A DNA stretch of 64,000 bases from Ypsolopha sequella (GCA_934047225.1 OW204012.1:3038001-3102000); one strand, 5' to 3'; counted from the first letter of the stretch, positions 1-10,650 are shown. Notes: generated by a model from the letters alone, not told the origin. Program-made: numbers and translations.

Positions 1-103
1 TTGGACAACTTTTGTACATTAGTAACAAAACAAGACCAGATATAACATATGCCGTAAACACAGAAAGTAGACACATGGAAAATCCTACAAACCAGGATGT
101 TAA

Positions 104-1476
104 CCTTTAACCAGGGACATGACAAATTTATAACACTATAAGGGACATGACGTCTCACAGGCTACTAGATTCAAAGTAAATTTTGTTATAAAACTCAAGT
201 TAGATGTTTTAAAAATGTATTGTTATTTAACCATTGGTATGTAATAAAAAATATTAAGTTAATTTTATCAGCTTTTATTAGCAAATATAAAAAAAATACG
301 ATAATTAACAGTTAGTGGTACTTTTCAGCCTAATTGACATGATATCCTTATTTTAGCATTTTAGTAGACCTTATACAAATAATACTATAAATTTAACATA
401 CATATAACATTTAGCACACATTTAACATAACATTTAACATAATTGTTACTTCTGAAAACAAAAAATTTAAATTCTGACAATGACTCAATTTGGCATAAAT
501 TACTGGCAATTTTACACAAAGGGCGAGAACATTGCAAGCATACGGGATCGCAACACCCAAAGCACGTGTACACTGTCATTTTGTGCAATTTAGGTGGACA
601 AATTATGCATGCCCTTCGTTTATCTTGTCCAGTTTCAACACTTTGGACATCTTCTTCGACCATATCGTCACCCAGAACTCGCTTTATCACTAACCGTAAC
701 TACCTCGGTAATTGAGTGCAGACTACACGTCTTTGGATATGGGGAAGCACTAGCGAACGTGCTAAAGTCTTTAGGAAATCTCCTCTTTCTGTAATCCTGG
801 GTTGATGCATGTTATACAGTATATAAGCATTCATGCCGCTCAAATCCAGAATGCGGTACCGACCGACGTAATTCCGTGAGAGGCACGTTGTTTTCATCTT
901 CGGTACTGTCGCTGCCAACTTCTTCTCGATTGATATGACTCTCCTCATCGCTGTTAACTTCTTCTGGAATGATCTGACTCCCCTCTGAATCTTCATTACT
1001 TTCATGATGCTGTAAAACTTTGCTTTCATTTATATATACTCTCCAAAATCGCCTTCGCTACCAGATTGGTCTGAAGCTAGCATCAGAGAATTGAATTCCT
1101 CTTCAAATAACACACTGTCTACCCGCATTATTTTTGTTTTTGATGGCCCAACTGAACTCATGGCCGTACGTTGACGTTTCCCACCGTTTTCAGCTATTTT
1201 GCACTAGAAAACACAAAAATTAAAAAAATAGTTCAAAAGAATATTTTGTATGGCAACTAGGGACATGTAGCCTGACAGGCTACATGCGATCTTTTGATAA
1301 GAATTACTCACGTGTTAAACAACGGCCGACGACACGTCTGTCTCCTTCTGCGGTCGTTTTACTACTAAAACAAAAGCTACTAAGACGTGGGGTTGCGGCA
1401 AGCGGGGGGAAGTGGTCAATTCTAAGAATTTTAAAAACTCGCGACGCCTGTGAGACTCCATGTCACTAGTTAAAGG
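104..1476 (-). mobile_element. piggyBac-like DNA transposon, internally deleted
   Basis: The insert is bounded by TTAA at 100-103 and again at 1477-1480, the target duplication used by piggyBac elements. Its ends are inverted, CCTTTAAC at the left and GTTAAAGG at the right. A subterminal motif containing GGGACATG recurs near both ends (about 112-120, 149-156 and 1260-1268). The - strand carries pieces of a piggyBac transposase. At 1.37 kb it is shorter than a full autonomous element (about 2.5 kb), so most of the central coding region is gone. It lies inside the copia pol frame, so it is younger than that element. Confidence 0.88.
385..1170 (-). pseudogene. piggyBac transposase remnants
   Basis: Reading the - strand, about 1166-1040 gives an acidic N-terminal stretch including EEEFNSLMLASDQSGSEGD. 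Bases 1029-700 give the end of the DDE domain with YRILDLSGMNAYILYN and FLKTLARSLVLPHIQRR. Bases 690-385 give the C-terminal cysteine-rich finger with CIICPPKLHKMTVYTC and CFGCCDPVCLQC. The bulk of the catalytic core is missing and the pieces are in different frames, so the protein is dead. The domain order matches piggyBac transposases. Confidence 0.8.
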
Positions 1477-2173
1477 TTAACAATATCAAGAAGACATTCA
1501 AATATCTCAGAGGCAAGACTTCTGCAAAATTAGTGTTTAAGAAGAACATGGACTGTACAAAGATTGAAGCTTTCTGTGATGCTGATTTCGCCAATTACAA
1601 AGAGACAAGAAGAAGTACAAGTGGTTTTGTCCTGATATATTGTGGAGGTCCAGTCCAATGGAGCACAAGAAAACAGCCTATCGTGGCTCTCTCCAGCTGT
1701 GAAGCGGAATATATTTCAGCTGCGGACTGTACTCAAGAAGTGTTATATTTAAAAGGATTAATAGAAGAACTGTTGAATGTCAAAGTAACTGCTAAACTCA
1801 ATATTGACAACCAAAGTGCTATGAAACTTATTGAAAATGGTACATTTAATAGAAGGTCTAAACATATAGACGTAAGATACAAATTTATACACGAGAAAGT
1901 GTCTTGCGATGATATAAAAATCTCTTATTGTCAAACTGATCATCAGTTAGCTGACATGTTTACCAAACCTCTTAAGAAAATTAAATTTAACTATTTTGCT
2001 ACAAAACTGTTAACTTTTTAATAAGCTTGTGTTTTTTCCTGCTATGCTTAGTACCTAATAATGTAAGAAATCTGTTTGTTGTTAATTAACAACTTAAGAA
2101 TGCACCTACATTTTAAAATTTAAGTTTCGTAAATAAATATGTATAATGATATGATAAGTAGATTACAGGGGCA

Positions 2174-2387
2174 TGTTAAAATAATCTACTATGCTATGTG
2201 TGTTTGTACCTTTATTTAAAAAGTATATTTGTCTATGGTCCTGGATCTCTCTCTGGTTCCATCTTCCAATGTATGTTTGTTGTTCTTCTAAAATAAAACT
2301 TAGGTACTGTGCGTGTGCAATTTCTCTCATTAAAAACTAAGTGTATAAAATAAAATCTTGTTTTTATAAAACACTAAAAACCCTACA
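2174..2387 (+). repeat. Putative 3' LTR of the copia element
   Basis: A purine-rich ACAGGGGCA precedes TGTTAAAATA at 2174, as expected for a polypurine tract followed by an LTR start. The segment ends CCCTACA at 2387, giving TG...CA ends and a length near 214 bp, with AATAAA signals inside. The matching 5' LTR is outside the window, so the boundaries are inferred. Confidence 0.5.
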
Positions 2388-2450
2388 AGGGATTAATTGA
2401 AAATACCTTTACCTGTGCTATAAAATCCAGAAAAAACCTGCAGATATGCC

Positions 2451-3071
2451 TGTCGCGAATCGCGATAAAATATGTAGAGAAAATTCATTTAGTTGGAACT
2501 GGCAACACTGGTTGGGGGTGACAGAAGTGGAATGGAGTGTGGTCGTTTTTTTTCTCCAATTAAATTCTAATAATAACGTATATTTTAAATGAGAATGAGA
2601 TATAAAGAAGCATCGAAGTAGAGAAGTTAGTGGTAAGAACACGACGATTTCAATAAGAACACTGCTAATTAGGTAAGATAAAATTCAAATATACAAAGAG
2701 CCCAAACGACGATATTTCAAGTTAAAGATTGTAAACAGTTGTTAGGGGAGAGAGAAGCCCATCAGGGGAAGCTTCGCAGCACCCCGGTTTATTAGGGAGG
2801 GCGCATTGATATGCCTAAGATCCCGATATAATCATAGACAATCATAAATTCATAATCATATGTAATCAACGCATCGTATCTACATCTGGAGCGGCGGGAC
2901 ACTGATGACCTGAAATCACGGGCAGCAAGCAGACGTTGGTGTCAACGAGACGTCGAAGAATCATCACTCCGAGAGAGGTTAAATTGAGAAATTTTACGTA
3001 GTAAGTTAGCATATTCATTAAACCTAACCTATAGAATTCAGGCTTCAAATAAGATAAACGCCTTTGCGTCA
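2451..3071 (+). repeat. 5' LTR of BEL/Pao element
   Basis: 621 bp, starting TGTCGCGAATCGCGATAAAA and ending CTTTGCGTCA. Base-by-base reading shows no difference from the copy at 9953-10573. It should contain the promoter and polyadenylation signals of the element. Confidence 0.96.
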
Positions 3072-3087
3072 TGGTGGAGATGCTGGG
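3072..3087 (+). promoter_or_regulatory. Primer-binding site, probably tRNA-Ala
   Basis: TGGTGGAGATGCTGGG follows the 5' LTR with no gap. It is complementary to a tRNA 3' end reading CCCAGCATCTCCACCA. From memory this is closest to insect tRNA-Ala with one or two mismatches; the tRNA identity needs a tRNA table. Confidence 0.8.
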
Positions 3088-4600
3088 ATATTCAGATTTA
3101 GGTGCCTGCCTATCATGCGAAAGCAATCATGTGAAGTCTCTCGTAGGTACATTAAAAGATTTGGCTGTTCCATTTACTTTATTCTCCGTACTGTACGGTG
3201 ACACCTAATAAGTATGGTCATTATTGCATTGGCAAGTTATATTGAACGTGTAATAAACGCCGATACATATACAGGTAGTCCTTAGTGTAACTTATCGCTA
3301 CGCAAAACAATGTGTACCAAAGAAATTAAATACGTTTATTTAACGAAATGTAATAGGTAACAGTTGTTTAAAGTTACGCTATGTGACTATCAGATTTCTA
3401 TTTATTTTAGTGTGTCCTTACTTTATATTTTTCATTAGAACGCATCCTATTTCTTTTTTTTATCTTTCTCGCATCACAGTCTAACTAGTGATGGGAAAAT
3501 CAATGAGCAAACAAAATGTAATAGAATCGATTATATTTGTATAATATATGATCGGTAATAACATACGATATTACAATATAGTAATTATATATACATAGTA
3601 ATACGAGGTTACTTTTACTTCGGCTACAAAAGAGATGTATTAGAATCATTTTAAATTTAGAAACAACATAGAGTTGTAATATATATCGGAAGTATGTATT
3701 TTGTAAACAAAAAATAATTAGGTACTTTCACTTATTCCTCCAGTACACACGGCCTAAAAACTCGAAACCAAAAAACAGACTAGACAGACCCTTCTCTAAA
3801 TTACAGACAGATAATACATTCAGTTCCTTTAGCCATGTCAGTATAAATATATTATGTTAAATCCTTATATTTAAGTTCATTAAACTAAAATTTAGAATGC
3901 CCTGACTGGGCCATGTCTGAAACTCTGTGATTAAGTAAGACCTATACAACAACATGAGCAATAAAGATTTGAGTTCAGTTTTAGTATACATATAGCGTGC
4001 ACCGTAGAGTGGCAAGAGAGGCCCACGGGTGGAATAGGTCTGAACCGTAAGAGTGGCGAGACAGGCCCGCGGTTAAATAAAGTAAACTCTTATCTGAGCT
4101 GAGGTGTGAGCCGTAGAGTGGCAAGAGATGCCCGCGGTTGAAGTAGGTATATTCGTAACCCGTAAGAGTGGCAATAGAGGCCCGCGGTTAGAGTGGCAAG
4201 ATATGCCTGCGGTTGAAAGGGTATGGAATAAGGATTAAAACGACGATAAATCCGTTATTTGATTTAACTCGAGCTGACTGCCCAAGTGTCACATCACTAA
4301 TTTTCTCACGACGTAAAAAATATTGAACCAATTTTGCTTCTGAAATTTGTTGTTTTCATAGAAAGAAGAGCTCGTTTTCGTTTTGAATTATGAGTAAAAT
4401 GAAACCTTTCGGTAAGTTTTACGGAAATAAGTTAATTGTTAACCACTTGTGTCAATATCTATCTTATTTACCCATACATTTGGATTTGGACGCTTTGTGT
4501 TAGGCCTCGATAAATTATATTTATCATCTTTACAGAGTCATTAAAATATACACAAGGACAATAACCGGATAACGCAGAGATAAAAAACTTCAATCTTAAG
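3088..4600 (+). other. BEL/Pao untranslated leader
   Basis: A 1.5-kb AT-rich stretch between the primer-binding site and the gag-pol ATG. No long frame is present. The only marked structure is the repeat cluster at 4001-4215. Confidence 0.8.
4001..4215 (+). repeat. Five imperfect GC-rich hairpin-like repeats in the BEL/Pao leader
   Basis: The motif GAGTGGCAAGAGAGGCCCGC recurs with small changes at about 4001, 4043, 4109, 4158 and 4189. Several copies start CCGTA or CCGTAA and end GCGG, so CCG...GGC...GCC...CGG pairing is possible in RNA. The copies stand out against the AT-rich leader. A role in packaging, dimerisation or translation is inference. Confidence 0.75.
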
Positions 4601-7600
4601 ATGGATTTATACATGGTCAGATTGTCGGTAGTCAGGGAGCAGGTTGAGAACTATCTGAAAGTATGTAAGGACCTTTTGGTTGCGCTTCAAGAGGGTAAAG
4701 TCCTGTTCCAAGAGGTATCTGCTGCTGCTGCTCTATTAAAGGTAAAAACAAACAGATATGTAACGGAGACTCACATGTTCATAGAAAAACATCCTTTGAG
4801 CAATGCGGGTGCTTCTATCACAGAGCACACTCAAATTCAAATGGAGAGTGATGATGTCATTAGTAAGATAGAACAAATGCGTAGTTCCCATGATCATGGT
4901 AGTAATAGCATTGACAATGTTACTAGCAGACTACCAAAACTAGAGTTGGTTAAATTCCATGGAGATGTCCTCCGATGGCACGAATTTTGGGACCGCTTTT
5001 CGTCAAGTGTCCATAATAAAAACATAAGAGCAGTTGACAAATTGACTTATCTTAATGCATGCCTCGAAGGCATTGCAAAAGAAGCAATCCAAGGACTAGA
5101 GACTACAGACCTCAATTATGAGATTGCGCTCAATGTTTTAAAAGAAAGATTTGGAAAAAAGACAGTGGTCATTGATGCTCATTATTATGAGCTTATATAC
5201 AAACTAAAAGCTGAAAGTACTGCAATTAAGGAATCTAGAAGAATCATAAATGAAATAGAGAGGCACCTGAGAGTCCTACAGTCGCTCGGTGAAGATATTA
5301 ATGGTGGGCATCTCAGGGTTATTCTCATACAAAAATTCCCTTCAGACATTGTTCAAGAGCTCAGGATGAGGATGGAATCCAAAGAAGAAACCGTTGCAAA
5401 CATAAGGAAGCACTTAGAACATATTATTTCAGCCAGAGAAGCGAGCAGTTCAAGTTCAGACCAAACAGATCACCCAATTTATTCAACTGAAATTTTACAT
5501 GTACAAGGAAAAGAGAATTTTATGAAAAGAAGATTTGATCAGAATAGAAGCGATTTTAAGAAGAAACCCAGAATGTCATGTATATTCTGTGAAGGTGCCC
5601 ATTACAACGATGAGTGTGTCCGCGTGCCTTCGATAAAAGAAAGAAAACAGAAATTGAATAACCGCTGTTTTAACTGCTTTGGATTCAATCATTCTACCAA
5701 AGACTGCAATGTCAAAAGGAAGTGTGTGTATTGTGGTACATATGGCCTGCATAACAGAGCTCTCTGTCCTGAAAAAGCAGACAGCATATCAGTTAAGCAG
5801 TCAACCGACATGGTAAAGCACTTTCTAAATAATGTCAATAATCTCCCTGTGACTGTTTTACAAACAGCAATAATTGAAATTATAGACAAGGATAACAAAA
5901 TTCATGAATGTAGGCTGCTATTAGATTGTGGCAGCGAAAGATCCTATGTTACCAAGCAATTAGCAAAAAAATTAGACTTAGATATAATAAATTCTGATCG
6001 TTTAATGGTGTACACGTTTGGTCTAAATGAACCAAGAAAATTAGATAGTCCTAGAGTCAAAGTTAAGATCATGACCGCTGGAGGTCGTTTGAAGGTAATA
6101 CAAGCCAATATTGTTCCGTTCATTTCTGAAAATGTATCTCATTTCCCTTTCAGATTAGAACAACTAGATATTAAATTGGCTGATGATGGTTCTAGAGGAG
6201 GCCACATTGATTTGTTGATTGGCAATGACTACTACTTCTCGACTATTAAAGAAGGTAAGCTTGCTGTACATGATAACCTCTTCTTGATAGAAACGGAATT
6301 TGGCTGGGTATGGTCTGGTAAAACAGAAAACAAGAGCTATGAACATGTCCTCAGTGTAGTCACCTACTTCGAGACTGGTTTACCAGACAACCTTGGCCTT
6401 ACTTCACCTGATCCGCCATTAAGAGACTGTGATGTGACACAACTGTGGGACCTCGAGTCAATTGGCATTAAAGACTGTCCCAAGTCCATCAATGAAGAAG
6501 AAGCCCTAAAATATTTCAATGACACGGTGACTTACAAAGATCGCAGGTATTATGTCAAATGGCCTTGGATCCAATATCCTCCAAATTTACCAACGAATTA
6601 TGGTCTGGCATGGGGGCGCCTCGGAAGCCTGCTGAAGAGAAACCATACAGAAACCCTGTTTGCTTATGATGAGATAATTACAGAACAGTTACTATTAGGT
6701 GTTATAGAAAAGGTAGACAATCACTTACAGCGTGAAGAGCATCCAGTGCACTACTTACCACACCACTTGGTTGTTAGAAAAGATGACACCTCAAAGCTGA
6801 GGATAGTGTATGACGCGTCGTCCAGAACCAACACCTTAAACTCAAGTCTCAATGAATGTTTATTCAAAGGTCCCTTGATGTTAGAAGACTTAACTGGACT
6901 TTTGATCAAGTTTCGTCAACATAAAGTTGGATTGACTGCTGACGTGGAAAAAGCATTCCTTCAAGTAGGGTTACAAGCAGTTGACCGAGATGTGACACGA
7001 TTCCTATGGGTAAAAGATTTAAATAAAGAGTTATCCCAAGACAACGTTGAATGCTACCGATTTTGCAGAGTTCCCTTCGGGGTTATCTCCAGCCCATTTC
7101 TCCTTAATGCCACCATCAAGTACCACTTGTCAAGCTATCACAATGATATACTCAAGAATGTTGCTCAGAAGATTTATGTCGACAATCTTGTGTCAGGAGT
7201 AGAATCGAAGTCTGAAGCAATACAATTGTTTAAAGGAATTTACGAATCGCTTCAAGAAATATCTATGAATACTAGACAATGGAATTCCAATGACAAAGAA
7301 TTTATGAAGACTGTCCCAGAAAACTTGCGTGAGAACAAAGAAATTACCAAAGTTCTCGGTTTAATATGGAACACTACCGATGATACACTACAAATAAAAT
7401 TGACAGATCAATTGACAACAACTGAAAAATCAAGTAAACGATCAGTCCTGAAGGATTTAGCATCTATTTATGACCCCTGCGGATTCCTTGCTCCAACATT
7501 GGTACCAGCAAAATTATTTTTGCAAGAACTTTGGAAGATGAAAATCAATTGGGATACTAAATTATCAATTGAGCTGAGTGAAAAATGGCAGAAAATAGTC

Positions 7601-9850
7601 AGAAACATAATAACAAATAAGAAAAGAAAGATTCAGAGATACATAGGAACAGAAGAAACTGCAGAAGAATATGAACTACATTGCTTTACGGACTCATCCA
7701 AGAAAGCTTATGCTGCAGTCGTATACATGAGATGTAAGTCCAAAAATGAAGTTAAGGTATCATTCCTCATGTCTAAATCAAGAATAGCTCCATTAAAACA
7801 CCAAGAGGACTTGCAAATACCTAAGCTAGAACTTTTGGGATGCTTAATAGGGAGCAGACTCTTAGACTATGCCAAGAATAATAGCGAGGTACCAATCAGT
7901 AAACTTTGCGTCTGGACAGACAGTCAAATAGTTATTAATTGGCTACGGTCAGATAAATTGCTACCACCATTTATTGCACGAAGAGTTAAAGAGATCAAAA
8001 GTAAACCCAATGTACGAATTTTGTATGTGTCATCAGACAATAATCCAGCAGACATAGCAACCAGAGATGAACCATTCAACAGAGACGATTTGTGGTTTCA
8101 CGGACCAAAATTCTTAAGAAAGCCCGTCATCAACTACAACGACAATTGGACGATAACTCAAAATGTCTGCGTTGCGGAGGGTCTGACTTCTCACTCAGAG
8201 TTGCAAAATACATGTGACCACGCACCAGGAAACACGAATGCAGAGCAGATAGACACTCAAGAAGCAAATGAAATCAGTGACGTATCTGACAATGCAGAAC
8301 ATCAAAACGTTCAGACAGCAAATATCTCAAAAGAGGATCAAATCAAAGAAAATATAAGGAAAGAACAGAAGTCACACTATCCTGTAGAGTATGCCGGAAG
8401 AGTCACTGATACATCTCGCAGCTTGGGAATATTCAAAGACGATGACAATATTTTAAGGTGTAAAAGTCGCACATCTCTAGCTGATATACCTTATGACCAG
8501 AAATACCCCATCCTTTTACCAAGAAAATCTAACTTTACTCTGGACATTATCGAAAGCCTACACAAATCAAACTACCACGTTGGTGTGAGTCACACTTTAA
8601 GTTTAGTCCGCCAAATTTACTGGATTCCACAAGGAAGAGCTGCTGTTCAAAAGGTATTAAACAAATGCATAGAATGCAAAAAGCACGGTGGTGGACCGTA
8701 TAAATTGCCACAAATGCCTCAGCTGCCAAAAGAGAGAGTAAATTACGAAAATGCCTTTACTTTCATTGGCTTAGACTATTTAGGACCGCTCTTAATTAGT
8801 AATAAAACTATGCAAGCGGAAAAAAGGTGGATATGTTTGTATACATGTCTTGCAGTAAGAGCGATACACCTAGAAGTAATCAAAGACTTAACTGCCGAAG
8901 AGTGCACCATGGCATTGAGAAGATTCATAGCGTGCAGAGGTATGCCATCTCTTATTATTTCAGATAATGCAGCACAGTTTAAATTGACTGCTGAAGTCAT
9001 GACCGGACCATACTGCATTCAGAACAAAGTACAATGGAAATTTATTCCAGAGTTAGCCCCATGGCACGGGGGCTTTTATGAAAGATTGGTAGCTCTAGTT
9101 AAACAATGTCTAAAGAAGACTTTAGACAAACACATGCTCTGTGACAACCAACTAAGTACTATAATAAAAGAGATTGAAGTGCTACTTAATACTAGACCGT
9201 TGACCTATGTTGGGGCGGAAATTGATCACGTGTTAAAACCGCAGGATTTTTTATGCCTAAACAAATGTTTAATGAAGCCTTCGGATACATCTTACGAATC
9301 ACAAGGAGATACAGAAACAAAGAAATACTTAATAGAAGCTTGGAAAAGGGGACAGAGACTCATAGAAGAATTTTCAAAAATGTTCATGAATCAATACCTG
9401 ATGAGCCTAAGAGAAAGGAAACAGACGACCCACAAACAACCGAGAGTCACAAGTAAAAGAGTCCCTAAAATAGGAGATATGGTGCAAATCAAAGGAGACA
9501 CTAACAATAGAAGCTTATGGAGGGTAGGAAAAATAGTATCCCTTCTACAAGGTAGAGATAAAGAGGTGAGGGTCGCGACAGTCAAGGTAGGTGACAAGGA
9601 ATTCGTTAGATCAATAGCACATTTGTACCCACTGGAAATAGAGGACCAGGACATTGAGAATATACCAGCAAATAAGACTAGAGAAACGTCTAAACCACCA
9701 AAAGAGGTTGTTCATGAAGAATCACGAATTGAGGATAATATAGTTGAAGAGTCGAGAAGTAGTAGAAGAGCTGCCGCAAAGAAAGCTAGGGAAAGAATTT
9801 CAAATTGGACCCGGGAATTAGTAAGCCTAATATTTGATGTATCAGAATGA
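4601..9850 (+). CDS. BEL/Pao gag-pol polyprotein
   Basis: An open frame of 1749 codons. In order: a gag-like DUF1759 region from about residue 109 (KFHGDVLRWHEFWDRF); three CCHC-like zinc knuckles near 325, 354 and 373 (CIFCEGAHYNDEC, CFNCFGFNHSTKDC, CVYCGTYGLHNRALC); an aspartic protease with LLDCGSERSY near 440; reverse transcriptase from about 730 (LRIVYDASSR, LTADVEKAFLQVGL) with YVDN near 858 at the usual YxDD position; RNase H with CFTDSSKKAYAAVVY near 1028; integrase with an HHCC finger (HKSNYHVGVSH...CIECKK) near 1320, then a DDE core (GLDYLGPL, IISDNAAQF, WHGGFYERLVALVK) at about 1390-1500; and a DUF5641-type C-terminal domain (IGDMVQIKGDTNNRSLWRVG) near 1624. The length and order fit an intact BEL/Pao polyprotein. 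The ATG at 4601 is the first in frame. Confidence 0.96.
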   Translation: MDLYMVRLSVVREQVENYLKVCKDLLVALQEGKVLFQEVSAAAALLKVKTNRYVTETHMFIEKHPLSNAGASITEHTQIQMESDDVISKIEQMRSSHDHGSNSIDNVTSRLPKLELVKFHGDVLRWHEFWDRFSSSVHNKNIRAVDKLTYLNACLEGIAKEAIQGLETTDLNYEIALNVLKERFGKKTVVIDAHYYELIYKLKAESTAIKESRRIINEIERHLRVLQSLGEDINGGHLRVILIQKFPSDIVQELRMRMESKEETVANIRKHLEHIISAREASSSSSDQTDHPIYSTEILHVQGKENFMKRRFDQNRSDFKKKPRMSCIFCEGAHYNDECVRVPSIKERKQKLNNRCFNCFGFNHSTKDCNVKRKCVYCGTYGLHNRALCPEKADSISVKQSTDMVKHFLNNVNNLPVTVLQTAIIEIIDKDNKIHECRLLLDCGSERSYVTKQLAKKLDLDIINSDRLMVYTFGLNEPRKLDSPRVKVKIMTAGGRLKVIQANIVPFISENVSHFPFRLEQLDIKLADDGSRGGHIDLLIGNDYYFSTIKEGKLAVHDNLFLIETEFGWVWSGKTENKSYEHVLSVVTYFETGLPDNLGLTSPDPPLRDCDVTQLWDLESIGIKDCPKSINEEEALKYFNDTVTYKDRRYYVKWPWIQYPPNLPTNYGLAWGRLGSLLKRNHTETLFAYDEIITEQLLLGVIEKVDNHLQREEHPVHYLPHHLVVRKDDTSKLRIVYDASSRTNTLNSSLNECLFKGPLMLEDLTGLLIKFRQHKVGLTADVEKAFLQVGLQAVDRDVTRFLWVKDLNKELSQDNVECYRFCRVPFGVISSPFLLNATIKYHLSSYHNDILKNVAQKIYVDNLVSGVESKSEAIQLFKGIYESLQEISMNTRQWNSNDKEFMKTVPENLRENKEITKVLGLIWNTTDDTLQIKLTDQLTTTEKSSKRSVLKDLASIYDPCGFLAPTLVPAKLFLQELWKMKINWDTKLSIELSEKWQKIVRNIITNKKRKIQRYIGTEETAEEYELHCFTDSSKKAYAAVVYMRCKSKNEVKVSFLMSKSRIAPLKHQEDLQIPKLELLGCLIGSRLLDYAKNNSEVPISKLCVWTDSQIVINWLRSDKLLPPFIARRVKEIKSKPNVRILYVSSDNNPADIATRDEPFNRDDLWFHGPKFLRKPVINYNDNWTITQNVCVAEGLTSHSELQNTCDHAPGNTNAEQIDTQEANEISDVSDNAEHQNVQTANISKEDQIKENIRKEQKSHYPVEYAGRVTDTSRSLGIFKDDDNILRCKSRTSLADIPYDQKYPILLPRKSNFTLDIIESLHKSNYHVGVSHTLSLVRQIYWIPQGRAAVQKVLNKCIECKKHGGGPYKLPQMPQLPKERVNYENAFTFIGLDYLGPLLISNKTMQAEKRWICLYTCLAVRAIHLEVIKDLTAEECTMALRRFIACRGMPSLIISDNAAQFKLTAEVMTGPYCIQNKVQWKFIPELAPWHGGFYERLVALVKQCLKKTLDKHMLCDNQLSTIIKEIEVLLNTRPLTYVGAEIDHVLKPQDFLCLNKCLMKPSDTSYESQGDTETKKYLIEAWKRGQRLIEEFSKMFMNQYLMSLRERKQTTHKQPRVTSKRVPKIGDMVQIKGDTNNRSLWRVGKIVSLLQGRDKEVRVATVKVGDKEFVRSIAHLYPLEIEDQDIENIPANKTRETSKPPKEVVHEESRIEDNIVEESRSSRRAAAKKARERISNWTRELVSLIFDVSE

Positions 9851-9952
9851 TGTTTTGTTTTTATTGATTTGATATGCAAACCATATTATGTTCAATTACA
9901 CTGTTAAAATGATTTAATAGTTCTTTTGATTCTCATCCCCCTTGCTCGGGAG

Positions 9953-10573
9953 TGTCGCGAATCGCGATAAAATATGTAGAGAAAATTCATTTAGTTGGAA
10001 CTGGCAACACTGGTTGGGGGTGACAGAAGTGGAATGGAGTGTGGTCGTTTTTTTTCTCCAATTAAATTCTAATAATAACGTATATTTTAAATGAGAATGA
10101 GATATAAAGAAGCATCGAAGTAGAGAAGTTAGTGGTAAGAACACGACGATTTCAATAAGAACACTGCTAATTAGGTAAGATAAAATTCAAATATACAAAG
10201 AGCCCAAACGACGATATTTCAAGTTAAAGATTGTAAACAGTTGTTAGGGGAGAGAGAAGCCCATCAGGGGAAGCTTCGCAGCACCCCGGTTTATTAGGGA
10301 GGGCGCATTGATATGCCTAAGATCCCGATATAATCATAGACAATCATAAATTCATAATCATATGTAATCAACGCATCGTATCTACATCTGGAGCGGCGGG
10401 ACACTGATGACCTGAAATCACGGGCAGCAAGCAGACGTTGGTGTCAACGAGACGTCGAAGAATCATCACTCCGAGAGAGGTTAAATTGAGAAATTTTACG
10501 TAGTAAGTTAGCATATTCATTAAACCTAACCTATAGAATTCAGGCTTCAAATAAGATAAACGCCTTTGCGTCA
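9953..10573 (+). repeat. 3' LTR of BEL/Pao element
   Basis: 621 bp, matching the 5' LTR by eye. It ends GCGTCA directly before ATGCC, so an LTR-initiated transcript running outward would meet the THAP exon ATG at once. Confidence 0.96.
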
Positions 10574-10650
10574 ATGCCTTCGTGTGCATTTATCGGGTGT
10601 ACAAATCACTCAAGGACAAAAAACAAATTTCATGGCATCACCTTCCACTC
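10574..10650 (+). pseudogene. THAP-domain first exon, displaced by BEL/Pao
   Basis: ATG at 10574 opens MPSCAFIGCTNHSRTKNKF and continues GITFHS to a good donor (CACTC|GTAAGT) at 10650. The C-x4-C start and the HGITFH tail are the N-terminal half of a THAP zinc-binding domain. The exon is 77 nt and ends in phase 2, as does the P-element THAP exon at 11193, so both share an intron position. The start codon lies in the BEL/Pao target duplication, so the exon is cut from its own promoter. No second THAP exon is found downstream. It may be a host THAP gene or an older P-like transposase. Confidence 0.65.

Larger units (their letters stand above)
3..2021 (+). pseudogene. Ty1/copia pol remnant (end of RT plus RNase H), interrupted
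   Basis: The window opens inside a copia-type polyprotein. Bases 3-99 read GQLLYISNKTRPDITYAVN and onward, the typical end of a copia reverse transcriptase. The frame resumes at 1481 and runs to a stop at 2019-2021 through an RNase H domain with SGFVLIYCGGPVQWSTRKQ, ALSSCEAEYIS, IDNQSAMKLIEN, RRSKHIDVRYKFIHE and MFTKPL. Between 104 and 1476 the gene is split by a piggyBac-like element; without that insert and one TTAA copy the two halves are in the same frame. Gag, protease, integrase and most of the RT lie outside the window, so completeness is unknown. In the family RNase H removes the RNA template during cDNA synthesis in virus-like particles. No other frameshift is seen in the visible part. 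Confidence 0.9.
2451..10573 (+). mobile_element. Complete BEL/Pao LTR retrotransposon
   Basis: An 8,123-bp element has two 621-bp LTRs that read the same by eye, a primer-binding site directly after the 5' LTR and one open gag-pol frame. It is flanked by the 5-bp duplication ATGCC (2446-2450 and 10574-10578). LTRs begin TGTCGCG and end GCGTCA. Identical LTRs and an open polyprotein point to recent insertion and possible activity. The right-hand target copy contains the ATG of a THAP-domain exon. No env-like frame follows pol. Confidence 0.97.

Noticed and set aside
2418..2642. An envelope or extra gene in the BEL/Pao element
   Set aside because: No third frame with signal peptide or fusion features follows pol; only 102 bp separate the stop from the 3' LTR.
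10368..10589. Short frames inside both LTRs (also 2418-2642, 2866-3126, 9914-10144)
   Set aside because: Antisense frames in LTR sequence, duplicated because the LTRs are duplicated.
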